Source of the DNA: Sinotaia quadrata
Lineage: Eukaryota > Mollusca > Gastropoda > Architaenioglossa > Viviparidae
Length of the DNA: 64,000 bases
Reading direction: 5' to 3'
Assembly: GCA_028829895.1 (NCBI GenBank)
Contig: CM054181.1
Span: 110,829,360 to 110,893,359 of the forward strand
The notes below the pieces were generated by a model. That model was not told where the DNA came from, ran no database searches, and saw nothing but the letters and a program-made list of their open reading frames with translations. Numbering within the stretch: position 1 is the stretch's first letter; the number at the start of each line of letters is the position of its first letter. Positions 1 to 11,709 of this stretch are shown here, one piece after another. The position numbers and the translations under genes are program-made.

Positions 1-3000
1 ACCCCGAACCTTTGTCTCCTTCGATTTGATCTGTTGTTTTTGAGAAAAAAGAAATTGTTGACACAAAAAGTCAGAAACACGTGAACAAAGAAACACAATA
101 TATATGTGCGCGTGTGCATCCGCAAAGAAAACCAGTTTCATTTCGATACCCCTTCTATAGTGTTAAACACATTTCATTCCAATCATTTCATTCCAATCAT
201 TTCATTACCATGGGAACGCTATTCAGTGAGACGGTTTATTTGACAGTCCGTCATAAAAGTAAGAAAACCTGCAACAGAAAGTGCAGAAATAGTGCCACGA
301 TGTAAACGTTCACAGAGAATAAACCAGATTTGGATGCAGGCAGTATTTAGACAATCTTTTTCTTCCCATACAGGATGCATTTTTCATTTTTTACAATCAC
401 TGACTGTAAATTTAGGCTACACAATGCTTTTTACTTTTTCACCACCACTTGACATGTCTAAAAGTCGGAGTACGTTATGCAATATCTTCTTTTTAACAAA
501 ACACAACAACAATCACTTGCTCTCTCAAGTTACATTTTGTGTTTACCTTTGTAAAAACTTGTCGTCTAGAGTCAAAGTACATTTTGTATTTCCCTTCCTT
601 GCAACCATTAGCCCTGTAAAGTCGAGGTACTCAAGACAACAGACTAGGGTAGTACTTTGTTTTATAGCTATTTATAGAAATGTTACTGTCGCTTGACATA
701 CTTTCCCCATGTTGACGTTCCAGGATGCATTGGCAGTGTCATAAAAACTATGTCATCCAGTTCAGTTTAAATGTTGATCGGAATAATGGTGGTTTATATT
801 GGAAAGTTCAAATTTTTTTGTTCCACCTGCATTGCATATGTATTTCCTGTACTAGTTTTCTTTGTTTGCATTATGTAAATACAGTGACGATCAAACCTCT
901 CATTGAAACGTGAATAGAAAAAGTCATTTTTTAAGGTAGTTAGTTTACATTTGAACGTTGAAGAATCGCGTCCTTTCGTCACAACATTCAGTATAATTTT
1001 TCTGGTCCACTCTCACCCGCCCCACCCCTCTCTCTAAATTATTTATTTTATTTTATTTTACCTAGCGATTATTTGTTGAGGCAGTAGAGGGGTTGTAATT
1101 GAGATGGTGACGGGTGCTAAGCCTGTCGACGTGCACAATAGACACTTTTCAGCAGGTTTTCAAAGTGCTTTTCTGCTCCGCCAAGCGAATAAAAAGTCTT
1201 GTGGCTTCTGTGCTCTCAGTTTGTGGACGATCTCTTCCTTTCCTGTCCCTCTTTCTTTCAATCAACGCGCTTGTATCAACGCGCACGATTGCAGTACGAA
1301 TAAGCGAGACCGACCTGGTTCGTTTGTAGACTGTGGAAGGATTTTGGGATCTTGGACTGTAATGATAGTTTAGGTGATGGTAGTGGGGAAAATTTTATTT
1401 TATGGACATTGACAAAAGCTTGGAACAGAATTGTTACTCTCGTAGAAGTGTTTCTACTTTGATTCAAGAGTGCAGCTTAATGTTACTGTGGTGATCACTA
1501 GCGCAACATTGAATATATAGTAATGGGTTCAGGTACCCCTCTCCCCCCGACTGTATATTTATCTTTGTCATAATAATAATAAGAAATACTTCGGTTTTAT
1601 TACTTTTTTTTAAATAAGAAAAAACATAATTGCAGGTTTTATTTTAAAAAATATAATCTAATCCACTGCTACCTTGCTTTTAAAAAAACAAACTTTGTGT
1701 GCATTTAAAGAGTTCAGTATCACTTTTTTAATTAAAAAGAAATCGAAACTATTTTAGTCTGCTTAATTGTCATTTATCACGTTGACGGGTTTTAATTATT
1801 TAGATATTTTCAGCAGTATAGAAATGGCCTTCAGATAAAAGACACTGAAGATTTAAACGAATACAAAATGAAAAAGAATGAATCTAAAACAAAGCCCGCA
1901 TAAAATAAACACACAACACGTGATATCCACGTCGGCCACGTGATACCCGACAGGGACAGGTATTTGCTGCTGACGCAATCGAGTCTTTAATAGTGAAGTT
2001 GGTAAAAATTCCGACTTCCCGACTGACTCATGACTCCTTTATGGCACAAAATTATATTCTTATATGGAGTTTTATGACTAAGCATTGTGTAGGTGTCGCT
2101 AAATAAAGAAGTAGTTTTCATAGATGTCATTTTAATAAAACTAGTTTTCAATCATGCAATTATATAACACAACCCCCCCCTCAAATTATATTTAATATAT
2201 TTAAATTGAATTGTTTCTTTAAAAAAATCGCTTCTAATATGCCTGGCCTCGTTGCTGCTCTCAAATCGGATTTGATAATTCTGAGGGCGTGATATTACAC
2301 ATATTTGGGTGGTCCGCAACTTAAATATAGTAGGAAAGTGGTCCTAGGATGTAAAAAAGTTGGGAATCACCATTCCATGTAGAGTCTCGATGTAGTCCAG
2401 ACATTCTTCTAACTGGTATTGGATGTAGTCCGTACATTCAACTTCTTGCTTTAGACCTTATATTCCATGGAATAGTATCGTGACATTCTCGTTGCTATTA
2501 TTGTATTCGTGACTGTTATCATATTCGTCGCTGGATGTAGCTGTCTGCGTTCAGCCAGATTGGTGCCTATGTTTGGAAATAGTTTTCTGGACTGAACATC
2601 TTCGTTCGCGTGCACTTCTTTTTGTCAACTGATTGTTGATGTTACCATCCTTATCGTTATTTTATCAGCTTCAACACGTTGATGTTTAAATGCAGAATTT
2701 TATAAATGTTTCATACTATTTGTTTTGCTGCCCAAGAAGCCATCGACAGATGAACTGAAACACCCATGGAATGTTTGCTATTTATAGAATTGCAAATCGA
2801 AGGCCCTCTGCTCGCTGACTGAATTCTGTGAACATGTCAAGCCAGTTACAGTTGACTGAACAGGTATCGGTGTTTTTCATTATGAATCCGCGTTTCTTTG
2901 TTCACATATCGGGTTGAGATTTCCGTGTTTGAAAGACCGTCACCTTTGGACAACCAAGTGTAAAGTTTATCAAAATCAACATGGATTTACATTCTCATGA

Positions 3001-4374
3001 TCTCTGTTCTTCGCTGATAATACGCTTGAATAACGAAATATGTACATTTCCCTGGCCGACTTAAGTATGGCAAACATCTTGTCTGTTACAGTAACTCTTG
3101 GCTGTTTCGGAGGAGGAAAACCCAACTTTTTAATTATCTCCCATCTTCGCCATTCTTTTTTCTAAATCGTAACTTCAGATAGGCAAGTCCTAATCACTTA
3201 AGTCATGACGTCAGAAATGAAGTCATTTTAAGTGGTGGTCCCTTTCAATGACATCTTGCAACTTTTCACTTCTAGCGCGAAAGCGAGTCAACATGTAAAA
3301 GATTCCTGAAAGAGAGGAAACTTGTCTCTAGTACAAGGTTGGAGGCAAGGTATAAAATAGTCATAAAGAATGGCAAATTGTCTCTAGCACAATGTACGAC
3401 GCGGCCTGTAAAAACAAAATAGTCATGAAGGAGTAGAAAATGAATTATCCAGAATAATCGAGACCATAGCCTATGGATGATTTCTTCCTCTTTTCTCTTC
3501 CTTTTTATTTTTTCATGTAAGGTTGGTCGATATTTTGGAAGAATGTTAGCAGAAGAAACAGAAAATAGCTGGCCGAGCTTTTAAATACGAAAAAGGTCAT
3601 TGGGGTTGCAGAAATTCTTGTTTGTAAACGCGTGTTACAAAGTCATATCATTTAATAGGTTTAAAACAAACGCTGATAGCTAATTAAATGTCATATCATA
3701 TGCGCTCGATTTTACAGAGAAAATTCTGTTTATTCCAAGCATTCAAACTTTACTGAAATAACAGCCAATTGATGAGCTTATCGTGGATATTTACCTGTCC
3801 TTCATTTGTCCACCCTATTCATCTCGGTGACTGAAAAGCATGAAGGCTTTTCGCTGAAACAATTAATTCGTCTAGAAACCGGAAGAACAGCCATATTGGA
3901 AATAGAGAATGCCAACTTTCTTGAGCTACCTGGTAAATTGATCCAACATGGTGAAGTTAAAGGGATAAATTAAAATATTAATTTGCTAATTATCGTGCTG
4001 ATCTTAGCAAGAACGATTAAGGTACAAAATGAAATTGTTTAATGAACGTGGAAGATCGAAAAGAAATAATAGCATCCCTTTGATTGAGGTCGAATTGTTA
4101 TCATTTATTACAAGTATAATTCATCAGTACTCCCTTAATTATTTCTTTCTTTTTAATTCTTTATACATCTGTTGATTGAAATAGTTACGAAATTGGTGTT
4201 ATAACCAGTTAGCTACTAGGTTGTTGTCAATACGGCAAGGAAAATGATATATGAAAAATATTTGTTTGGAAAAAAGAAAGAAAAGGTTCGATTCTCAAAT
4301 CATTGAGACAATAAACAATAGTTTCAGAGTTTATCTGCAAAATGCACCGAATAGTTACGTTAAATGTTTATCTG
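1..4374. other. AT-rich non-coding sequence, no gene seen
   Basis: Six-frame reading gives only short unremarkable frames. There are A/T homopolymer runs, C-runs near 1540 and 2170, and a perfect CRE palindrome TGACGTCA at 3206-3213. No splice-bounded frame resembling a known domain was found. Confidence 0.5.
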
Positions 4375-4790
4375 TTAATTACACTGAAGAACTCAGTTAA
4401 ATACACCGAAGAACTATGTTAATTACACTGAAGAAATTATGTTAATTACACTGAAGAGCTATGTTAAATACACTGAAGAATTATGTTAATTACACTAAAG
4501 TATTATCTTAAATACACTAAAGAATTACGTTATATGTTTATCTAGAAAATACACTGAATTATTTCGCTAAATGGTTAGTTTGAAAATTAACTGAATTATT
4601 ACTTTAAATGTTTACCTAGAAAATACGCTGAACAATTACATTAAATGTTTAGAAAATACTGGAAAGATTACATTATATATTTATCTAGAAAATACACAGA
4701 AGAGTTACATTAAATGTTTATCTGGAAAGTACACTAAAGAATTACTTTAAATATTTATCAGGAAAATACATTGAAGTATTGCATTAATTG
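4375..4790. repeat. Decayed minisatellite, AT-rich, two subunit types
   Basis: The first part repeats a roughly 25-bp unit built on ttaaatacactgaagaatt. The second part uses a longer unit of about 37-42 bp with an added tttatctagaaaatac segment. The copies are clearly related but diverged, so the array is old. Confidence 0.75.
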
Positions 4791-6357
4791 GCATTTAAAT
4801 ATAGCAATTTTAACTGTTTACTACAACTTCATGATGGGATAGCGTAAAAAGTAAATGATTAAATTCACATGTGTTTATTGGACCTTATCTGTATTACAGA
4901 TAAATGCTGTAGTTATTTAATCTCTATTTTGCGCTGGAATGGTAAATTCTCAGTAAAGATTTTATTTTTGTGTATATAGAGAGAGCAGTGTTTCTTTAGC
5001 TGACCATCTCCATACTTATGTCATACAGCCTTCTCTCAGTATTTTACATTTTCATGTAGTTATCTAGAGGAAGTGTGTAAAAGTTTTCTCATCCAATACC
5101 TCGGCAGTTGTCAGGGTTTATAAATTTTAAAAGAAACAAAGATGAAGTACACATTACAGCGTTTTGAGATTGTGGTAAAACAAAGTGGTTTAAATTTAAA
5201 TATGAATTGCCTTTCATTTTGATGACGTTATGTGTAAACTTCCATCACTAGATTTCTTGACGAAATTTGTGAAAGTACAGCACAGCACGCCTTTGACGTC
5301 ATAATTTTAGGGTCGAGCTTCTAGTTTTGCGCCAATACTTTATAACGGTCTGACGTCACAAGAGGGAAGAATGCTTGTAAAGAAGAAATCATGCCAGATG
5401 TTCTGCATGAAAAATATTTTTTTTTTCCAGCGACTCAATTGTGAGAGCGTACGAAACACAAGTGGCAGACTACAAATAGAAATAGACGTTTAAAAAGCGT
5501 TTCTTCAGCACCCCCACCCTACCCCACCATGTCATGATTACAGCAAGTACATATTACTCTGTCTAGAGCTAGAACTCAGTCACGCATTTGCACATAAAGG
5601 AAGCTCCCAACCCCCCACCCCAACAATATCACAGACAAATCATGAATCTGTAAGCCGAGCATTCTTGAGAGAACAACTGTTGCTTGGACACGCGGAAAGG
5701 GCAGGAGGGGACTAGCTTGGAAAGGTGTGTAGGCCTTCAGTCATTGATTGCGTTTTATTGATGAATGTTATCTGTTTTCGCCAGGTAGTTGTCCTTCCCT
5801 TCTGCTGCGCTCTTTGGTGCAGATTGATTGGTGGCTTGAATGCTTTAGTTCTCTTCCCCCCCACCCACCCCACACACATCATTCCATCTCCAACCGTCTG
5901 GCTTTTGTGCCTGTGTAACTGAATTCTGTTAGGTATCACGTGCAGTGAACAAAGGACCTTTAACAATAACAATGTTGTGCAATTGACTGATATAATTTAG
6001 GTAACGCAAAGATAAGCAGTTCTTGTAGACTCATGGTTGGAAAGTGTATGGTAAGTAATACGAAACAGGAAAAAGGCTTTAATGAACCTTGTAATTAATC
6101 GCCATATATTCATTATGATTATTGTCGTTTTGAGAAGACACACGTGATGCAGCACGAAAAGCAAGATTACCCATTTGAAATTGCTGGACTAAAATTAGCG
6201 CATGAAGATTCCATATATGATTATTTTAAAGCAAAATTTAAATGAACACTTTGGGCCATATTGGGAAAAAACCTTTATTAAAAAAAGCACCCAACATTTG
6301 CTAGAGTCCTCGGTCATTATTATCATGCCTACCACAATGTCAAAGACACTATCTAAC
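4791..6357. other. Non-coding stretch with clustered CRE-like sites
   Basis: No gene is recognised. Two exact TGACGTCA palindromes lie at 5294-5301 and 5351-5358, with TGACGTTA near 5223. C-rich runs occur near 5510-5520, 5610 and 5860. Confidence 0.45.
5223..5358. promoter_or_regulatory. Cluster of CRE (TGACGTCA) palindromes
   Basis: There are two exact 8-bp CREB/ATF-type palindromes 57 bp apart plus one near match upstream, about 1.5 kb before the CUB exon. If the sites are used they would lie in an intron or upstream region of that gene. The motif is short, so function is an inference. Confidence 0.3.
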
Positions 6358-6360
6358 TGA

Positions 6361-6450
<90 letters not shown>

Positions 6451-6486
6451 GTCTGTCTGTCAGTCTTTCTATTAATCTATCTATCT
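6361..6486. repeat. CTAT tetranucleotide microsatellite
   Basis: Pure CTAT runs for about 90 bp (around 22 units), then changes to CTGT and imperfect CTAT/TTCT. It is the longest tetranucleotide tract in the window. Confidence 0.97.
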
Positions 6487-6692
6487 TTTTGCTGTATTAA
6501 ACCATACATCAATTACCCCACCAGTTATATATTGAAACATTCATAAAACACCATGTATACACAGCTTTTCAGTAACGTCGACTGATACTTACATCACAAT
6601 GCACTTGTCACATCGATGAAAATTATGAATAATTTTTAGTATGTCAAATGGAAAACTGTCATTTTTATTTATTTTAATTACTTATTTATTTA

Positions 6693-6712
6693 TTTTTTTT
6701 TTTGGGGGGGGG
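6693..6712. repeat. T-run joined to G-run
   Basis: Eleven T are followed directly by nine G. This homopolymer junction is prone to slippage and sequencing error, so lengths here are uncertain. Confidence 0.8.
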
Positions 6713-6786
6713 AGCTTTGTTGTACTTGTGAACACTTTAAATCCAACATATTTACTTATCCAGCAGAAAGCGTAGATTTTCTCAAA

Positions 6787-6839
6787 CATCCATCCATCCA
6801 TCCATCCATCCATCCATCCATCCATCCATCCATCCATCC
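6787..6839. repeat. ATCC tetranucleotide microsatellite
   Basis: ATCC is repeated about 13 times without interruption, ending roughly 55 bp upstream of the CUB exon. Confidence 0.97.
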
Positions 6840-6880
6840 TTTGTCCGCATGTCTGTCAGGTTATAATTAACATTACTTTG

Positions 6881-6893
6881 CATCATTTTACAG
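6881..6893 (+). promoter_or_regulatory. 3' splice acceptor of the CUB exon
   Basis: The sequence catcattttacag ends in AG at 6892-6893 and directly precedes the in-frame CUB coding sequence. The pyrimidine tract is short, and an ATCC microsatellite lies only about 40 bp upstream, within the usual branch-point zone. Confidence 0.7.
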
Positions 6894-7144
6894 ATTACAT
6901 GGAAGGAACTGACTGTGGCGATACAAAGCATCTAGGAGCCGCTGTAGTGTACTCCCAGCTCTTGGACTCCGAGGAGTATTATTCACATGACGTAGAATGT
7001 CGCATGACTTTTAAAGCCGAAGATGACGGCTGGAGATTAATGCTACGAGTTATCGAGCTGGATATTCCCGATCGGACTGTGAATGGATTTTGTAATGACG
7101 CACTTTATATTTATGATGACAACACAATATACGCCAGAGCTCTG
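6894..7144 (+). CDS. Internal exon encoding most of a CUB domain
   Basis: This is the one convincing protein-coding piece in the window. The exon is 251 bp, preceded by a T-rich stretch and acceptor (cattttacag) and ended by donor ctg|gtaagc. It enters in phase 1 (the first codon is split after its first base) and leaves in phase 0. It encodes about 84 residues. The pattern is CUB: DCG at the start (Cys 8), YYSHDVEC (Cys 36), an aromatic/hydrophobic strand [16 protein letters not shown], then [12 protein letters not shown] (Cys 67), which matches the third conserved cysteine followed by the acidic, often calcium-binding segment. The fourth cysteine and last strands would be in the next exon. 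Phase-1 entry is usual for extracellular modules. CUB domains bind proteins or glycans outside the cell, as in tolloid, cubilin, NETO or LRP12-type receptors. Which family this belongs to cannot be told from one exon. No partner exon was recognised elsewhere in the window, so both flanking introns seem long. Confidence 0.85.
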
Positions 7145-7150
7145 GTAAGC
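7142..7150 (+). promoter_or_regulatory. 5' splice donor of the CUB exon
   Basis: The sequence ctg|gtaagc matches the donor consensus at G+1 to G+5. CUB-like residues stop exactly here. The frame beyond it reads into an unrelated hydrophobic stretch and then the TG repeat. Confidence 0.75.
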
Positions 7151-7219
7151 GGAATTGCTGTTGCTCTGTTCCCCATCTTTCTTCTATTATTGTCTTTATT
7201 GTTTAACTTATGCATTTGC

Positions 7220-7293
<74 letters not shown>
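7220..7293. repeat. TG dinucleotide microsatellite in intron
   Basis: About 37 TG units start 76 bp past the CUB exon donor. On the sense transcript this would be a long UG tract near the 5' splice site. Confidence 0.97.
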
Positions 7294-7297
<4 letters not shown>

Positions 7298-7424
7298 TGT
7301 ATTGACAGCAGATATATTTGATTAAAATCTCTGTTGCTTATTGCCTTTATTTTCATATTTTTATTACTTTACTCTTTAAAAATCCTTCACTGAAAATTAA
7401 TGTAAGAAATACAGACGGACATTA

Positions 7425-7605
7425 AAATCGCTGTATCTTTGGAAACTAATAAAGGTATGATATTACTATAAGGTGTATTACACTGGTACATTCGGTCTGT
7501 CTTGGAAACTAATAAAAATATTATTTTACAAGTTGTACACGTAAAGTCGGTATGTCCTTGGAAATAAGTACAGGCAAGTTTTATCAGTTTTTGTACACAT
7601 ATCTT
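7425..7605. repeat. Minisatellite, about 63-bp unit, three diverged copies
   Basis: The phrase cttggaaactaataaa recurs at about 7438 and 7502, and as cttggaaataagta near 7556, each preceded by tcggt(c/a)tgt. Copies are diverged. Confidence 0.55.
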
Positions 7606-7843
7606 TGAAGTATATAATAAGTAAGTTTGCATTTTACTGTAAATTCTCTACACCGCTCGTAAAATTGATAAGTCATTTTTTTAATAGTAAGTTTTGAAGT
7701 GCTGTTACTTTGCATACATGTTTTTATAAAATATTTTTTAAAATTCGGCAACCATTTGTGTGACGTAAACCATACGTTGAAAGGGCAATGAAAAGGGTTA
7801 AGCTAGCAAGTGATCTGAGTACTCATATAACTTTTATAATCTA

Positions 7844-7884
7844 CACTCTACAGTCTACACTCTACACTCTACACTCTACAGTCT
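7844..7884. repeat. 7-bp microsatellite (CTACACT)
   Basis: Six heptamers in a row, of which two are the variant CTACAGT. Confidence 0.9.
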
Positions 7885-8079
7885 CTTTATAAATTGGTAA
7901 ATACAAACATAGTTGCCAGCATGGAGATGGGCAGAATTTGAAGGCGCAGTATGCTTGCATTCCAATATTCCACAGCCATCGGCAATACTACATTAAATTC
8001 TAATTAAATAATAATTAATATCCATAAATATTGATAACAAAAATATTTGAACTACATTCTTAGCTTAAAACTATAAAAG

Positions 8080-8220
8080 AAGTGTAATAAAAGTTAGAAC
8101 GTTACAAATTGTAATAGAGGTGTAATAAATGTTAGAACGTTACAAGTTGTAATAGAAGTGTAATAAAAGTTAGAGTGTTACAAATTGTAATAGAAGTATA
8201 ATAAAAGTTAAAAGGTTACA
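8080..8220. repeat. 38-bp minisatellite, 3.7 copies
   Basis: Units begin at 8080, 8118, 8156 and 8194 with aagtgtaataaaagttagaa. Each full copy is exactly 38 bp and differs by a few substitutions; the last is truncated. Confidence 0.92.
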
Positions 8221-8445
8221 ATGAGCAGCTAGTAATACAGATGGAGTTTCCCTGCTAGTACTTCTCATTGTCCTTGAGGATGTAGAGTACACATTTGGAA
8301 GTATTGTAAACGAAACTGTCAGTCTTAGGAGGGTAAGAAATGTAAAGTTAATGTGAAGTACATGTAAAGTAAGTGTAAAGTACATTTGTTATTCTACCCG
8401 TTTCTTAAAGTATAACGTATACACATCCACGACATTTTTGAACAT

Positions 8446-8585
8446 ATCAGTCAAATAGCATGCGCGCTGCCATAACTTATAAAAATAGATTCATGTCAGT
8501 TTCCGGCTTTCATTGATCAGTCAAATAGCATGCGCGCTGCCATAACTTATAAAAATAGATTCATGTCAGTTTCCGGCTTTCATTG
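8446..8585. repeat. Identical 70-bp tandem duplication
   Basis: Bases 8446-8515 and 8516-8585 are identical, starting atcagtcaaatagcatgc and ending ggctttcattg. No divergence was found, so it is recent or an assembly artefact. Confidence 0.95.
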
Positions 8586-9287
8586 CTCACGCTATATAGT
8601 CTTACAGAGAATCACTCGCATTTAATATTGTTTTCGTAAGCTATAAGCCACGAGCAGAGGCTCTGGATCGCACAGTTCAATGCATGGATACACATTTAAA
8701 TGGGGAGAATTCTAGTTTTGAACGTTTTTCAATCAAACAGTGTGAATGTCCATGTGATGCGCCCTTTGAGTTTTATCCAATGCCATCTGAGTCAGACTTC
8801 AAGAGACAGTGGGTATCTTCTCTGCAGCTGAAAAATAACCCCCACACTGTTTGTATATGCTGATGAAAATCCTACCATTGATAACCCCATACCAGATATA
8901 TATCTTGGTTATAAGAGAATGTTACTTAAAAAGCGTCGATTACTGCTGAGATGTCCAGCGATAATGTCTTCCGCTGCCAGTACATTTGCAAGAACACCAG
9001 TCAAGCGTGAAGAAAGGAAGTCAGTGTGGTAATTTTAACCCATCTCCTCGTCTCCTTATCGATGATCCCATCTTACTTTCAAGGTATCCATGTTCGTTTT
9101 GAGATTCTAAAAAAAAAAAAAAATACTAACTCCTAACGAACGGCTCAAAGCGAATATACTTTTTCAGTCACAGATTCACAGAGCCGGTCATTGACCACAA
9201 AAACTTTGAGGATTTACAAATGTCACCGACAGTGACATATATTTGACGTAAGGCAAGGAAAGTTGTGGATACAGTAAAGATAACCAA

Positions 9288-9975
9288 GTGAGTGTCCCAT
9301 TTCCTTCATTATGTCAGAAAAGAGTTTCATTTCTTTCAAAACATCGCATTCACTGGGTAGAGACCCATTCATCCGTAAGTGTCCCATGTTCTGCATAACA
9401 TCGAATTCACTTTCTTTAGAGACCCATTCGTCCATAAGTGTCCCATTTTCTTAATTATGTCTAATCCCTTTCTGTAGAGACCCATTCATCCTTAAGTATC
9501 CCATTACCATCATAAGATCATTTTCGTTTTCATCAGAGACTCATGCATCTGTAAGTGTCCAGTTTCCTTAGTAACATAGTATTCACTTTCTTTAGAGACC
9601 AATTTGTCCGTAAGTATCCCATTTCCTTCATAACATAGTATTCATTTTCTGTAGAGACCACTTCGTCAGTAAGTGTCCCATTTCTTTAATAACGTAGTAT
9701 TCACTTTCTTTAGAGACTACTTCGTCAGTAAGTGTCCCATTTCCTTCATAACATAGTATTCATTTTCTGTAGAGACCACTTCGTCAGTAAGTGTCCCATT
9801 TCTTTAATAATGTAGTATTCACTTTCTTTAGAGACCATTAGAGACCACTTCGTCAGTAAGTGTCCCATTTCTTTAATAACATAGTATTCACTTTCTTTAG
9901 AGACCATTAGAGACCACTTCGTCAGTATGTGTCCCATTTCTTTAATAACGTCATATTCTTTTATTATAGAGGCCC
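9288..9975. repeat. 59-bp minisatellite with splice-like units, about 11 copies
   Basis: The core unit reads gtaagtgtcccatttc, then a t-rich middle with acatagtattcac, then tttctttagagacc and acttcgtca. Later copies carry an extra attagagacc segment that lengthens them to about 70 bp. The first copies are the most diverged. On the minus strand part of it is an open frame (9746-10030), which is a by-product of the repetition. Confidence 0.92.
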
Positions 9976-10263
9976 ATCCACTCGTAAGGATGCTAGTTTC
10001 GTTAAAAAGTATCGTCATTTTTTTATGCATGAAAAATTATACATTCAATTAGTGTCTTTGAAACAAGGAAACATTCAACCAGTATCGTCACTTCGCATGC
10101 ATGAAAAATAAAATTCCCTGCAGCTAAGGAATATTTGCTTAGGAGTGTTTTTTTGTAACTAAAGAAATTGTGCATAATTGGTGTTTTATGTAATAAACAT
10201 TATTTGCCTGTAATTGGTCCACGTATCTAAAGAATATCTCCCTAAGTTCGTTTGTCACTACGC

Positions 10264-10450
10264 CTTTAAGTCTGGTTTGTAACGTAGAACCGCTCTTTTT
10301 AAGTGTGTTTGTAACGTAAGAACCACTTTTTACCTGTGTTTGTAACGTAGGAACCATTTTTTACCTGTGTTTGTAACGTAGGAACCGCTTTTTACCTGTG
10401 TTTGTAACGTAGGAACCACTCCTTATGTGTGTTTTTAACTCACGAGTCGC
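10264..10450. repeat. 31-bp minisatellite, about six copies
   Basis: The unit is tgtttgtaacgtaggaacc followed by actttttacctg. The middle copies are nearly identical and the edges are degraded. Confidence 0.92.
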
Positions 10451-11338
10451 ATTTTGTGTGTTTTTAATAAGTTTAGAATCAGCCATGTATTTTCTGCATA
10501 ACCTCGGAATTTCTCCTGTTTATGGATGTTTTTACGCACCTAAAGAATCTCTGCTATTAGGGTTCGTATATATCTATGAAAAGAATCCCTGCTTACAATT
10601 TTTTGTAACTATGGATTTGATCTACATGTATTTATTAGTACATTTTTAAAAATAGGCTTACTTGCCTTTTATTAGTAATTAGGAATCGGCTTATATATCC
10701 AATAATAACTACGCATTAGACTTGTGTTTATTAACTTTCGCTCGCAGGTATTTGTGCGTGTAACTAAAGTAATATGTTGAATTTGTATATCAGGACTATT
10801 TAGTGTTTCATCGTCACTTATTTCTTAGAAGCAAATAAAACAGCTGTTCGACAGGGTCGGTGAGGTATTGAATTACAGAGAGGCAACACAATTTGTCAAA
10901 TTTGCCAGAAAGGCTTTACAAACCAACCCAAGATCAGCAGCTCAACAGTTTCTATGGCACTAGCGGATGGCTGACAGTGAATCAAATATTTACTGCTGCG
11001 GACACAACTCTCACTTCCAGCTTTATCCGGATCCTTCCATCCAGAACCTTCTGTTACTTGTCCCAGTGGAGAAATTCGGTGCCCTTGTCCCGCAAATTTT
11101 TCTTGATTGAGTGGAAAATGGAGGCCGGCTAGTCCCTTGGAAAGTTTGTAAGGTGTAAAGTGGTTTGTGGTGATTCACTCAAGCGCTTATTGAATAACGC
11201 AGAGAGACACGCGTGGAGCTGTAATGAATAAGTCTCGTCTTGGCTGGCGAGCCTTGTCTTGCCTTAACGTCTCGTTCTCTTGTAAATCTCGTACGTCTTG
11301 CTTGCAAGCGTCGTCTTACGTGAAAGCATTGTCTTGTA
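10451..11338. other. Non-coding stretch, no gene recognised
   Basis: A frame at 10893-11132 can be read but has no domain and no supporting splice context. The rest is plain sequence leading into repeats of gtcttgcttg type. Confidence 0.4.
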
Positions 11339-11360
11339 ACTTTATGTATATTCTGAACTT

Positions 11361-11564
11361 GTCTTAAAGTCTTGACTTGCTATAGTCTCACTTTGTTTTA
11401 AAGTCTTGGCTTGCTTTATACTACTTTGTCTTGAAGTCTCGGCTTGCTTTAGTCTAACTTTGTCTTGAAGTCTTGGCTTGCTTTAGTATCATTTTGTCTT
11501 GAAGTCTTGGCTTGATTTAGTATCACTTTGTTTTAAAGTCTTGGCTTGCATTAGTCTCGTTAGA
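11361..11564. repeat. 34-bp minisatellite, about six copies
   Basis: The unit is cttgaagtcttggcttgctt followed by tagtctcactttgt. Degenerate relatives of the unit continue on both sides (11240-11340, 11580-11705, 12105-12200), suggesting an older, larger array. Confidence 0.88.
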
Positions 11565-11709
11565 CCAGAAAGTCGCTTTGTCTTAAATTCTCGATGTCTT
11601 TTTACTTCTTACATGAAAGCATCGTCTTGTAAATTTATGTATATTCTAGATTTTCCTTCAGCCTCGTTTTGCTGTTAGTCTCGCTTTACCTGAAAGTCGC
11701 TTTGTCAAC

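Noticed and set aside
9746..10030. Minus-strand 94-residue frame with repeated KEMGHLLTKWSL
   Set aside because: It is the reverse reading of the 59-bp minisatellite. Unit length is not constant and no splice or promoter context supports it.
10875..11132. Frame after ttacag reading CQICQKGF, reminiscent of a C2H2 zinc finger start
   Set aside because: No histidine pair follows and the frame stops soon after, so it does not form a finger.
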